A stretch of 64,000 nt of DNA from contig JACFMR010000014.1 in the NCBI GenBank assembly GCA_019455245.1, positions 37,684 to 101,683 of the forward strand. Direction: 5' to 3'. A program made the translations under genes and the position numbers. This stretch comes from Opitutaceae bacterium. GTDB taxonomy: Bacteria > Verrucomicrobiota > Verrucomicrobiia > Opitutales > Opitutaceae. The notes under the pieces are model-generated. The model had not been told where the DNA came from, made no database searches, and worked only from the letters and a program-made list of their open reading frames with translations. Below, in pieces: positions 8,853 through 17,893 of this stretch (the stretch's first letter is position 1; each line of letters starts with the position of its first letter).

Positions 8853-9727
8853 ACCGTCGTTTCAGCCTCGCCCCCTGGCTTTTCCTGGCCCCGTTCATCG
8901 GGCTGTTTTCCACCTTCACCATCTGGCCGTTGATCCAGTCGCTGGTGCTCGCCATGCAGCAGACCTACGGCCCGGGCACGGCCCAGTGGGTGGGCCTGCA
9001 GAACTTCAAGTTTCTGCTCACCGACCCCTTGTTCTGGAAGGCCACCGGCAACACCCTGCGGTTCACCCTCGGGTCCCTCTTCATCCAGCTGCCGGTCGCC
9101 CTCATGCTGGCCCTGCTCCTCAACCACCCCAAGCTGAAGGGCCGCGGATTTTTTCGCCTGATCTTTTTTGCGCCGTCGCTCGTCGGCCTGCCCTTCGTGG
9201 CCATGTTGTTCGCGCCGATCTTCGAAAAGCGCACCGGCCTGCTCAACGTCATCCTGCACAACCTCTACTCGGGTTGGGATCCCGAGTTTGCCTGGACCCA
9301 GAACTACATCATGAGCGCGCTCATCATCGCCGCACTCTGGATGTATGCGGGCTTCAACATGGTGTATTTCCTCGCCGCCCTGCAAAACGTGTCGCGGGAT
9401 CTGCTGGAGGCCGCGGAAATCGACGGCGCCAATGTCTGGCAGCGCTTCGTCCACGTCACCCTGCCGGAGATCATGCCGATCGCTGGCTTCATCACCCTGC
9501 TCTCGGTCATCGGCAGTTTCCAGATCTTTGAGCTCAGCTTCATCATGCTCAACAACGGCCCCGGACCGGACAACCGCGGGCTCACCATCGTGATGTATCT
9601 CTACCAAACCGGCTTCCAGACCGGCGATCTGGGTTACGCCAGCGCCATCGGCTGGGTGCTGGCCATCATGCTCATCACCATCGCGCTGATCCAGCGGCGC
9701 CTGATGAAACGCCACGAGGAGCGCTGA
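8849..9727 (+). CDS. ABC sugar transporter permease, MalF type
   Basis: A 292-residue inner membrane permease with about six membrane helices. The cytoplasmic EAA loop that contacts the ATPase is visible (EAAEIDGANVWQRF, near residue 190). It overlaps the binding-protein gene by 4 bases and ends two bases before the second permease, so the three are translationally coupled. The length is typical for MalF/UgpA-type permeases without the extra periplasmic domain of enteric MalF. Confidence 0.92.
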   Translation: MNRRFSLAPWLFLAPFIGLFSTFTIWPLIQSLVLAMQQTYGPGTAQWVGLQNFKFLLTDPLFWKATGNTLRFTLGSLFIQLPVALMLALLLNHPKLKGRGFFRLIFFAPSLVGLPFVAMLFAPIFEKRTGLLNVILHNLYSGWDPEFAWTQNYIMSALIIAALWMYAGFNMVYFLAALQNVSRDLLEAAEIDGANVWQRFVHVTLPEIMPIAGFITLLSVIGSFQIFELSFIMLNNGPGPDNRGLTIVMYLYQTGFQTGDLGYASAIGWVLAIMLITIALIQRRLMKRHEER

Positions 9728-9729
9728 CC

Positions 9730-10581
9730 ATGCACGTCAAAAAAATCGGCCTGGCCGTCGTTTACGTCATGCTCGTGACCTTTGCGGTCATCACGCTGAT
9801 CCCCTTCGCCCACATGATCGCCGGCGCGTTGAAGGACCGCTTTGACTACGCCGCCACGCTCTTTCTGCCCGCCGGCGACGGCTTCCTTGGCATCGGCTGG
9901 GATCGCATCACCCTCGAAAACTTCCGCCGGCTGTTCTTCGACCTCGAGTTGCCGCGGGCCATGCTCAACTCGCTGTTTCTGGCCTCGGTCCACGCCAGCT
10001 TGACCGCGCTCTTCTGCGCTATGGGCGGCTATGCCTTGGCCAAGTTGGAATTCCGCGGCCGCGGCGCGGTGACGACGTTGGTGCTCACCGCCCTCATCAT
10101 CCCCGGCCCGCTGCTCCTCGCCCCCGGCTTCCAACTGCTCTACCAGTTCGGCCTGCTCAACACCTACACCGGCCTCATTCTGCCCGGTCTCACCCCGGCC
10201 TTCGGTATATTTCTCTTCCGCCAGGCCATGCTCAACGGCGTGCCCAGTGAGCTGCTCGAAGCCGCCCGCATCGACGGCGCCAGCGAAGCCCGCATCTTCT
10301 TCGAACTCGTGCTCCCGCTCGTCCGCCCGATGCTCGGCGCGTTCCTCATGATCAGCTTCATGGGCACCTGGAACAATTTCATCAGCCCGCAGATCATCCT
10401 GCAGTCCCCCGAACTGCAGCCGCTGTCCGTCGCCCTCAACAACCTCAAGGGCATCTACGGCACCGACTACGGACTGATCATGGCCGGCACCATCGTCTCC
10501 ATTTCGCCCGTGATGTGCCTCTTCCTGCTGTTGCAGCGCGAATTCATCGCCGGGCTCACCGGCGGCGCCGTCAAAGGCTGA
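9730..10581 (+). CDS. ABC sugar transporter permease, MalG type
   Basis: A 283-residue inner membrane permease, partner of the preceding MalF-type protein. It has about six membrane helices and the EAA loop EAARIDGASEARIF near residue 180. It is the last gene of the importer operon; no ATPase follows, so the complex must use an ATPase encoded elsewhere (shared MsmK/UgpC-type ATPases are known in several bacteria). Confidence 0.92.
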   Translation: MHVKKIGLAVVYVMLVTFAVITLIPFAHMIAGALKDRFDYAATLFLPAGDGFLGIGWDRITLENFRRLFFDLELPRAMLNSLFLASVHASLTALFCAMGGYALAKLEFRGRGAVTTLVLTALIIPGPLLLAPGFQLLYQFGLLNTYTGLILPGLTPAFGIFLFRQAMLNGVPSELLEAARIDGASEARIFFELVLPLVRPMLGAFLMISFMGTWNNFISPQIILQSPELQPLSVALNNLKGIYGTDYGLIMAGTIVSISPVMCLFLLLQREFIAGLTGGAVKG

Positions 10582-10690
10582 TTTGCGGCCGGACGTAATT
10601 TTTCGTACATTTTCCGGAAAGAAAATGAACGCCGCCCCACGGCGTTGCCCCTATCCTTCGCGGCCGTTTCACCCCCCTCACCTCTCCCCT

Positions 10691-12094
10691 ATGAAAACTC
10701 CCGATGACCACGGCGGCACCGCCGCTGACAAGTCCACCATCACCGCCCGCAGCCTCGCCGAACAGCGGGCCGCCGCCCAGGCCCGCCGCGCCCAATATCC
10801 CTACCGGTTCCCGGTCGACCGCCGGCAGCTCGGCGGCAAGTTCACCGTCAAGGAGAACAGCCGTCGCCTGCTGCGCTTCTTCTACTTCGAACGCCGCCTG
10901 ATGCAGGCCCTCGGTTCGTGGACCCTCGCCATCCCGGAATACGAGGTCAAACTCGAGACCGGCCGGCACATCTTCTACCACGCCGACGCCGCCCGCCTGC
11001 TGCGCGAACGCCTCACCGAGCAGGAATTCCGGCCACATGTCATCGATGCGTTCCGCGATGCCGAGATCGACCGCTTCATCGACGAAATGTTGAGCGCGGA
11101 AAATTCCGCCGAGCTGCTCGTCGGCGTGCATCAGGTCGTCGGCCGCGCCATCGCCACCACCTACCGGCATCACATCGATGACACCGACCAGGTGACCGAC
11201 GTGCCGACCATCCGCTGCCTTAAGCGCATCCTCACCGACTATGAGCCCATGCTCGAATGGGCCGATGCTGCGGTCGATGCCTACATCGCCGGCGGCGTTG
11301 AGGAGGCTCCGCTCGCCACCTGGCGCTGGCACCTCACCCGGCTGCTCGCCTCCATCGGCGGCATCTCCGGCGCCGACGTTCGCGGCGAGGCCCCCACCCC
11401 GCTGCGCATCGACACCAAGCCCTACGAGCGTGGCACCGTGCCCATGCGCGACGTGCGGTTCGACACCTTCAAACACACCGGCGACTACGACGCCGCCGAC
11501 AACACCCAGCGCTTCGACAAGGATTCCTACGAGGCCATCCGCCTGCGCTTCATCCGCACCCAGCGCGACGAAGTCGACGCCATCGAGGCCTTCGGTACCT
11601 TCGTCTGGGACATCCGTTTCAAGGATTTCAACGCGGAGTACGACCTTGCCCGCATCACCTGGGACGAGGCCCGCCACACCGAGATCGGTCACCGCGCCAT
11701 GCTGGCTTCGGGTTACGATCCCTACGAGCTGCGCAACCGTCTCACCAGTTCCACCTGCCGCGGCCCGATGGAACCCGCCTACGCCATGGCCGAGATCAAC
11801 CTCTTCGGCGAGGTCGGCGTGCTCAAGACCATCAACGATCTCATCGACACCGCGGAGGCCCGCAACGACGAGTTGCTCCGCCACATCTCCGACTTCATCC
11901 GCGCCGACGAGCGCACGCACGTGCGCAAAGGCACGCGCATTCTTGAGGTCATGAGCAACCTCGAACTCAAGGCGCTGGAACTGCGCACCCGCGAGCTCTT
12001 CACCGAGTGCCTCGTGAGCCTCGGCGCCATCAAGAAGGAAATCGACATGCAGACCCTCACCCGCGAGGAGATCGAGCACCTCGTCGGCGAGTAA
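10691..12094 (+). CDS. Ferritin-like diiron protein with N-terminal extension
   Basis: A 467-residue cytosolic protein. The C-terminal half has the ferritin-like pattern: Glu in EVDAIEAF (about 294-300), WDEARH (324-329), Glu in AEINLFGEVG (about 368-376) and DERTHV (406-411). These match, in order, the motifs of the protein at 1-780. The N-terminal half (about 50-240) is helical and not recognised. I chose ATG at 10691; in-frame starts at 10625 and 10583 would add Pro/Arg-rich sequence that looks non-coding. A strong terminator follows at 12121. It may be read from the ABC operon, 109 bases upstream. Function unknown; a metal-dependent oxidase or oxygenase is a reasonable guess. Confidence 0.7.
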   Translation: MKTPDDHGGTAADKSTITARSLAEQRAAAQARRAQYPYRFPVDRRQLGGKFTVKENSRRLLRFFYFERRLMQALGSWTLAIPEYEVKLETGRHIFYHADAARLLRERLTEQEFRPHVIDAFRDAEIDRFIDEMLSAENSAELLVGVHQVVGRAIATTYRHHIDDTDQVTDVPTIRCLKRILTDYEPMLEWADAAVDAYIAGGVEEAPLATWRWHLTRLLASIGGISGADVRGEAPTPLRIDTKPYERGTVPMRDVRFDTFKHTGDYDAADNTQRFDKDSYEAIRLRFIRTQRDEVDAIEAFGTFVWDIRFKDFNAEYDLARITWDEARHTEIGHRAMLASGYDPYELRNRLTSSTCRGPMEPAYAMAEINLFGEVGVLKTINDLIDTAEARNDELLRHISDFIRADERTHVRKGTRILEVMSNLELKALELRTRELFTECLVSLGAIKKEIDMQTLTREEIEHLVGE

Positions 12095-12120
12095 GTCTTC
12101 ACGCGCGATTTAAGCTCCTC

Positions 12121-12148
12121 AGGGCGGCCCGTTGCGGCCGCCCTTTTT
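12121..12148 (+). terminator. Rho-independent terminator
   Basis: A 9-bp GC-rich stem (AGGGCGGCC and complement) with a six-base loop and five T. It follows the ferritin-like gene by 26 bases, and lies just past the convergent MFS gene. Confidence 0.85.
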
Positions 12149-12186
12149 GTGCGCCGCGATGAACCGCCCCGCCCCGGCACGCGACC

Positions 12187-13467
12187 TCACCGTCCCGTTT
12201 CGCGGCCTGATCCGGCTTGATCCGGCACGATCACATTGTTGTCCGCCGGATCCAACGTCTCCGGCGGAATCAGGGCCCCGGTGGGCGAAGTGGCGGCGAG
12301 ATCGAAGCCGGTCTTTTCATCCGCCCGCGGAGATGCGCGCACCCACAGGCGCCCCAGGACAAACAACGCCAGCGCACCTTGCGCCGCCGCCGTGAAGATA
12401 AACAGGACCTCAGGTTTGGTGGCCTCAATCAGCACGGCGGCGACGAATGGCCCGACAATCGACCCGATCCCGGTGGCCAACAACACCCCGGCGGCGGTCT
12501 CCACATAATCCTCCCGCGCGGCATGATCATAGGCATGCGCCGCCGCCACCGCATAGGTCGGCATCGTCATTGCGCCGAACAGAAAAACCAGCAGCAACCT
12601 CACCGCGTCCGACACCGGCAGCAGGGCCAGCAGCAGGCCGGTCACCACCGCGCCCAGCAACAGCCCGATCAACACCAGACGGCGGTCCACAAAATCGGAC
12701 AGGCGCCCGACCGGCCATTGCGCCAGCGCACCGCCCACCGTCGCCAGTCCGGTGAAAACCGCCGCCTCGCGGTTGTCCATGCCTGTCCCGAGGGCATAGA
12801 CCACGGCAAACGACCAAAACGCGCCGCTGGTCACGCCGATCATGGTGACTCCGACGATGCCGACCGGAGAGGCCCGGTAGAGCGCCTTGGGCCGGAACCG
12901 CACCAGCGTGAGCGGCGCCGGTTGCGCCGCCTTCGTCAGCACCACCGGGATGACCGCGACGGTGATCAGCATCGTGGCCATGGCGAACAGCAGCACCTCG
13001 GTGGGCGACGCCAGAGACACGGCAAACTGCCCGGCCGTGATCGCCGCGAAACTCACCACCACATAGGCGGACATGATGTGCCCGCGGGTCGTGTTGGTCG
13101 CCTGGTCGTTGAGCCAGCTTTCGACCACCATGTAGAGCCCGGCAAAGCAGATGCCCATGACAAATCGAAAAACGGCCCAGGGCACCACCGCCACCCAGAG
13201 AAACTGCGCCAAGGTTATGACGGCTGCCATGGCCACGAACGCCGCAAACGCCCGGATGTGTCCCGACCGCAGGATGACATGGGGCGCGGCCAGGCAGCCG
13301 AGCACCAGCCCCACGAAGTAAGCCGAACCGACCAAGCCAATCGCAAACGGGGTCCAATCATCCACCGCCGCCCGCAGCGGAATCAGCGTCAGCTGGATGC
13401 CGTGACCGGCAATCAGCAGGAAGACGCCCAGCAGCAGGGCCAGAATCGGGCCGATGGTAGCGCGCAT
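12187..13467 (-). CDS. MFS transporter (YcaD-like)
   Basis: A 426-residue major facilitator superfamily protein with about 12 membrane helices. The N-terminal helix begins right after the start (ILALLLGVFLLIAG). A motif-A-like loop, PVGRLSDFVDRR, lies before helix 8, and a similar but weaker loop in the first half, as expected for the two-fold MFS repeat. The overall layout resembles the YcaD/UMF1-like groups of uncharacterised transporters. Substrate unknown. It is divergent from the glycosidase-like gene at 13637, with about 170 bases between them that must carry both promoters, so its substrate may be a product of that locus. Confidence 0.85.
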   Translation of the reverse strand: MRATIGPILALLLGVFLLIAGHGIQLTLIPLRAAVDDWTPFAIGLVGSAYFVGLVLGCLAAPHVILRSGHIRAFAAFVAMAAVITLAQFLWVAVVPWAVFRFVMGICFAGLYMVVESWLNDQATNTTRGHIMSAYVVVSFAAITAGQFAVSLASPTEVLLFAMATMLITVAVIPVVLTKAAQPAPLTLVRFRPKALYRASPVGIVGVTMIGVTSGAFWSFAVVYALGTGMDNREAAVFTGLATVGGALAQWPVGRLSDFVDRRLVLIGLLLGAVVTGLLLALLPVSDAVRLLLVFLFGAMTMPTYAVAAAHAYDHAAREDYVETAAGVLLATGIGSIVGPFVAAVLIEATKPEVLFIFTAAAQGALALFVLGRLWVRASPRADEKTGFDLAATSPTGALIPPETLDPADNNVIVPDQAGSGRETGR

Positions 13468-13636
13468 GTGTGCCGCTCATCGAAAGACAGACGCCGGCCG
13501 CAGGTCGAGGCCCAACACGTTCAACTTCCCGTAATCGCGGGTTTGCGGTGACGACGTGCTCCTGCTTCACTTTCAGCAGTGGCGTTCCGGATCTGGCCAA
13601 CTCCAGTTTCAAATCCTTGGCGCACCTTCATCCCCC

Positions 13637-15808
13637 ATGAACTTACCCAACCGGTCGGCCATCCGTGAGGTGATCCAAGATCCTTTCGCCAGCAACCCGG
13701 GCAACACGCCTTTGCACGCGCGACTGACCGGCATCCACGGGGTTTTCATCCTACCGGAATGGGCCACCGACATCGGCAAACATTACGATCCCGCCAGACT
13801 CATTGCTGCGCTGGCCGCAGCCCCGACCTCAGTGGTCGAGTTTTGCATCAAACCAGCGCTCGGCCACCCGTTGTTTCCGCTTGGTGACCGCCCTTGTCCC
13901 AAAGACTGGGCCGGTGAGACCCGCCGGCTCGCCGCCGAGGCCGGGCTGCGCTTCGTGGCCTACTACAACGTCGGCCTCGACAACTGGATGGCCGGTCAAC
14001 ATCCCGACTGGGTCAGCCGCAATGCCGATGGCACCCCGTGGCGGTTCGATGACACCTTTTCGTGGCTGTGCGTGCGGTCACCATGGCGCGACCGTGTTCT
14101 GCAGGAACTCGCGGAGATGGTGTGCGGGCTGCAACCCGACGGGGTTTTCCTCGATATTGCCGGCATGCCCAATGCCTATGGTCCGGGCCACATGGACCCG
14201 GCGCGGGCCTGCCATTGTGCACACTGCCAAACCGCTTTCCGGGCGCAGCACGGCGTTGATCTGCCGCGGCAAACGGACGATCCCGTCCTGCGGGAAAAGG
14301 TGTATCGCTTCGGTCACGCCGGCCGGGTGGCCATGCTGGCAGATGCCTTCTCCCTCCTGCGCCAGATCAACCCCGGCCTGATCATCGGTTCCAATGGCTC
14401 GGGATTCTACGACCGGCTGATCGGCACGCCTGCCGGGTTGAATGAATTCGCCACCTACTACTCATCCGAGGCCAAGTCGCCTCTGCTGCAGAGCTTCAAG
14501 GGCAAGCTCATGTGGTCCCTGGACAAACCGTTCCAGATGCACACTTACGGCAGCTTCCAGACCATGCAGCCGGGCAATGCCATCGGCACTTGGGTGGATT
14601 GGAACCTGATTCCCGCCCGCTACATGGAGCTTTCAGCCGCAATGCTGAGCGCGCATTCCGGACGCCTCGTCATCGGCATCAACGCCATCCCCGACGGCAC
14701 GTTGCCCGACGGTCAATTCGAGGCCATGCGGCCGGCTCTGGCCGCGGTCCGCGCTCGTGAACCTTGGCTGGCGGGACTGAAAAGTGTGCCCAACCTGGCG
14801 GTGGTTTATGACGCCGCCTCCGAGCACGTGCTCCGCGTGCGCAACCAAAGCGACGACTTGATCATCCATGCCGAGGCGCGCGGTTTGCACGACGCACTCT
14901 TCGACGGAGGGTTCCACTTCGATGTGGTCAATGCCGTCGATCCCCGCACCTCCGGTCATCGGGCGCTGCTTTACGCCGACGCCGTGTGTGCCGACGAAAG
15001 TGCGATGCCCGCGCTGCGCGAATTCGTGGCCGGAGGTGGCGTGCTGATCGTCACGCACGAAACTTCCTTGCGCGATCAGCAGGGTCGTGAACTTCCGGAC
15101 TTCGCCTGGGCTGAACTGCTGGGGCTGCGCTTTGAAGGCCATTCACCTTTCCGCGAGGCAAATTACGGCAAGCTGGGAGATGAGCTCCGCGGTCCTCTTT
15201 TGGACTACCCGGTCCTGTTCACCAGCGGCGCACTGCATGTGGCGTGCACCACCGCGCAACCGTTGGCGGAACTGATTTATCCGGCCGCGCCGCGCACCGG
15301 GGACACCTATCTTTGGGAGACCGCCTACAACCCGTTCCGGTCGCAGGGCACGGGCCGGCCGCTGATCACGCTCAACCGGATCGGACGCGGCGCGGTCATC
15401 TACATCGCCGCTCCGATCGGCCGGCAGATTCTCCAGCGCGGCGACCCCAACCTGAAAGCGGTGCTGTCCCGGATCGTGCGTCACTACACCACCGATCCTG
15501 CGCTCTCGATCAAGGCGCCCGCCGGCATCGCCGTGGTCTTTGGTCGCCGCGAGGCGGGTCCGCTGGGGCCGGCGCTCCATGCCATATCGCTGGTCAACAC
15601 CTATGCTTCGCTGGTGCTGAACTCACCGGACGATCCGATTCCTCAGGTTGGGCCGGTCAGCTTGCGCGTTCCTCTCCGTGTGCTGGGGCATGCGCCGCAA
15701 CGGATCGAAAGCATCGACGCCAACGGCCTGACCTGGACGTTGCTTGACGATGAATTGCGCATCGAGGTGGAGCGCATCAACCTCCATGCCGTCATCTCGA
15801 TCCAATAA
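13637..15808 (+). CDS. GHL6-like glycosidase with beta-galactosidase trimerisation-like domain
   Basis: A 723-residue protein without an obvious signal peptide. Residues about 25-400 resemble the hypothetical glycosyl hydrolase 6 type TIM barrel: FVAYYNVGLDNW, then GVFLDIAGMPN (a likely catalytic-side Asp) and a CHCAHC cysteine pair seen in these families. Residues about 410-620 resemble the trimerisation (GATase-like) domain of beta-galactosidases, followed by a beta domain. It probably acts on a carbohydrate inside the cell. I chose ATG at 13637 since upstream in-frame codons are divergent-promoter DNA. It is the first gene of a plus-strand run with a hydrolase and a CapA protein. Substrate unknown. 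Confidence 0.65.
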   Translation: MNLPNRSAIREVIQDPFASNPGNTPLHARLTGIHGVFILPEWATDIGKHYDPARLIAALAAAPTSVVEFCIKPALGHPLFPLGDRPCPKDWAGETRRLAAEAGLRFVAYYNVGLDNWMAGQHPDWVSRNADGTPWRFDDTFSWLCVRSPWRDRVLQELAEMVCGLQPDGVFLDIAGMPNAYGPGHMDPARACHCAHCQTAFRAQHGVDLPRQTDDPVLREKVYRFGHAGRVAMLADAFSLLRQINPGLIIGSNGSGFYDRLIGTPAGLNEFATYYSSEAKSPLLQSFKGKLMWSLDKPFQMHTYGSFQTMQPGNAIGTWVDWNLIPARYMELSAAMLSAHSGRLVIGINAIPDGTLPDGQFEAMRPALAAVRAREPWLAGLKSVPNLAVVYDAASEHVLRVRNQSDDLIIHAEARGLHDALFDGGFHFDVVNAVDPRTSGHRALLYADAVCADESAMPALREFVAGGGVLIVTHETSLRDQQGRELPDFAWAELLGLRFEGHSPFREANYGKLGDELRGPLLDYPVLFTSGALHVACTTAQPLAELIYPAAPRTGDTYLWETAYNPFRSQGTGRPLITLNRIGRGAVIYIAAPIGRQILQRGDPNLKAVLSRIVRHYTTDPALSIKAPAGIAVVFGRREAGPLGPALHAISLVNTYASLVLNSPDDPIPQVGPVSLRVPLRVLGHAPQRIESIDANGLTWTLLDDELRIEVERINLHAVISIQ

Positions 15809-15867
15809 CCCCGTCGCCATCCCCTCCTCCCGCCCCCCGTGGTCATGTCCCCTGTCGCCGCACTGCC

Positions 15868-17829
15868 ATGAATTCGGCCCTTTCTGTCCCCGACCCGTCG
15901 TGCATGGACTTTTACGATGTAAAATCGCAGCTCGCGCGGTTCATCCAATCGCGTTCTGAAGAGGCGTTTGCCCGCGGGGAGGCGGCCCGCGCCGCATTGC
16001 AAACCGTGACGGAGTTGGCGTCATATCAAGCCCGGGTGCGCGAGCGTTTCCTGACGTCGGTTGGCGGACTGCCTGCCTCCGCCCCGTCATTGAATGCCCG
16101 CATCACGGGCCGCTGGTCCGGCGATGGCTACCACGGCGAAAACCTGCTCTTCACCTCGCGTCCCGGGGTCCACGTGACCGCCAATCTCTATCTGCCCACA
16201 GGCCATCAGGGCCCGGGCGGAGCCGTTTTGTTCCTTTGCGGTCACGCCCCGGAGGGCAAACACCACCCCGACTATCTCAATGCCTGCCTGCATCTGGTCG
16301 GCGCCGGGCTCGTGGTTCTCGCGATGGATCCACCCGGGCAAGGTGAACGGCTCAGCTTCACCGAAACCGGCACTCAGGTTCCCGCCAGCGCTCATCCGGT
16401 TTGGGAACACAGTTATGTCGGGTGCCGGTGCCTGCTGCTCGGGCAGTCCTACGCCCGGTATTTCCTGCACGATGCGCTGCGCGCCCTCGATTACCTCAGC
16501 ACCCGGCCCGAGGTTGATCCCGCACGCATCGGTGTGACCGGCAGTTCGGGCGGCGGGACACAGACCTGCCTGCTGATGCTCACCGAGCCACGCATAGCGG
16601 CCGCCGCGCCGGTCAATTTCCTCACCAGCCGGCGGGCCTACCTCTATGCCGGCGGGGCGCAGGACGCGGAACAGATCTGGCCCGGATTCACCGCCGATGG
16701 TTTCGATCACGAAAACTTCCTCATCGCCATGGCGCCACGGCCGGTGCTGGTCTGCGCCACCGATTCGGATTTCTTTCCCATTGAAGGCACCCGGGAAACG
16801 GTCTCCCGCTGTCGACGCTTCTGGCAAATCCATGGGGCCGAAGACCGGTTGCAGCTCTTTGTCGATCAAGCCCCGCATCGCTTCACCACGGCCCTGGCCC
16901 GACAGGTCGCGACTTTCTTCGTCCGACATCTTCAAGGCGAAACGCAAGAATCAGACCGCAGGCCACCGCGACCACCGCCAGTCGCAACCATGCAGGTCAC
17001 CGCCACCGGGCAGGTGATGACCGCGGTGGTGGAGGCCCGGGATGCCCTTGATGACATCAGTTCCAATCTCGACGCACTGGCTGCCCGACGTGCGGCGATG
17101 AACGATGCCACACGGCGGCAACACGCGCTGGCTTGGTTGCGTCAGGTCGTCACCTCGCCGCGTGAACCCTGTGATGCCAATCCGCGCCGCTTTGCCACGG
17201 AAAAGTGCGCGGACCTGTCCGTGTCCCGCTACCTCTGGTGGTCGCAACCCGGCCTCATGAATGGCGCCATGTGCTTTCTGCCCGACCAGCGACCAATTCC
17301 GGCGGGAGGCTGGCCGGTCACCCTCGCGGTGTGGTGCGACGGCACCGCCGCGATCGCCCGACACCTGGACTGGATTCGCGCGACCTGTGCCCGGGATCGC
17401 AGTGTCTGGGTGCTGGATGTCAGTGGCATGGGCGGACTGGAACCGCATCCCATCAATGCGCGCCCCCTGCACGGGATGTTCGGCACCCTGTATCGGCTGG
17501 CTGACGATTTGCTTTGGCTGAACGACAGTCTGGCCGCCATGCGCGTCCACGATGTCTTGCGGGCATTGTCCGTGATCACCCGGTTGGATGGATGCGCAAC
17601 CGGCGACATCCATCTTCATGCCCACGGCCCGCAGGGAACATATGCCCGGTTGGCTGCGTGCTTGGATGATCGCGTGCAACAGGTGACAAACGTGAACGGG
17701 CTGGAGAGTTTCGATGCCTGGGTTCGCCCGCGTCACTACGATGATCAGTCAGCGCAGGCACTCATCCTGCCGCATGCGCTGGAGTATTTCGACCTGCCTG
17801 ACCTCGATCGCTGGTTGAAGGCACGATGA
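15868..17829 (+). CDS. Tandem alpha/beta hydrolase, second domain degenerate
   Basis: A 653-residue protein. The first domain (about 60-355) is an acetyl-xylan-esterase-like alpha/beta hydrolase: HGHAP-type oxyanion region (CGHAPEG), MDPPGQGE, nucleophile elbow GSSGG with Ser227, candidate acid in ATDSDFF and His337 in APHRF. The second half (about 385-653) looks like another alpha/beta hydrolase fold (VTLAVWCDG, DVSGMGG) but the elbow reads HGPQG, so the nucleophile Ser is absent. The first domain probably deacylates a sugar or ester; the second may be structural or bind ligand. A second in-frame ATG (MDFYD, residue 13) could be the real start. It lies 59 bases after the glycosidase gene. 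Confidence 0.7.
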   Translation: MNSALSVPDPSCMDFYDVKSQLARFIQSRSEEAFARGEAARAALQTVTELASYQARVRERFLTSVGGLPASAPSLNARITGRWSGDGYHGENLLFTSRPGVHVTANLYLPTGHQGPGGAVLFLCGHAPEGKHHPDYLNACLHLVGAGLVVLAMDPPGQGERLSFTETGTQVPASAHPVWEHSYVGCRCLLLGQSYARYFLHDALRALDYLSTRPEVDPARIGVTGSSGGGTQTCLLMLTEPRIAAAAPVNFLTSRRAYLYAGGAQDAEQIWPGFTADGFDHENFLIAMAPRPVLVCATDSDFFPIEGTRETVSRCRRFWQIHGAEDRLQLFVDQAPHRFTTALARQVATFFVRHLQGETQESDRRPPRPPPVATMQVTATGQVMTAVVEARDALDDISSNLDALAARRAAMNDATRRQHALAWLRQVVTSPREPCDANPRRFATEKCADLSVSRYLWWSQPGLMNGAMCFLPDQRPIPAGGWPVTLAVWCDGTAAIARHLDWIRATCARDRSVWVLDVSGMGGLEPHPINARPLHGMFGTLYRLADDLLWLNDSLAAMRVHDVLRALSVITRLDGCATGDIHLHAHGPQGTYARLAACLDDRVQQVTNVNGLESFDAWVRPRHYDDQSAQALILPHALEYFDLPDLDRWLKAR

Positions 17830-17893
17830 ACCGGCCGGCTGCCACCACCATGTCCCCGATGCACCGTTAAGCATCCAGCAATCATCAAGCATC

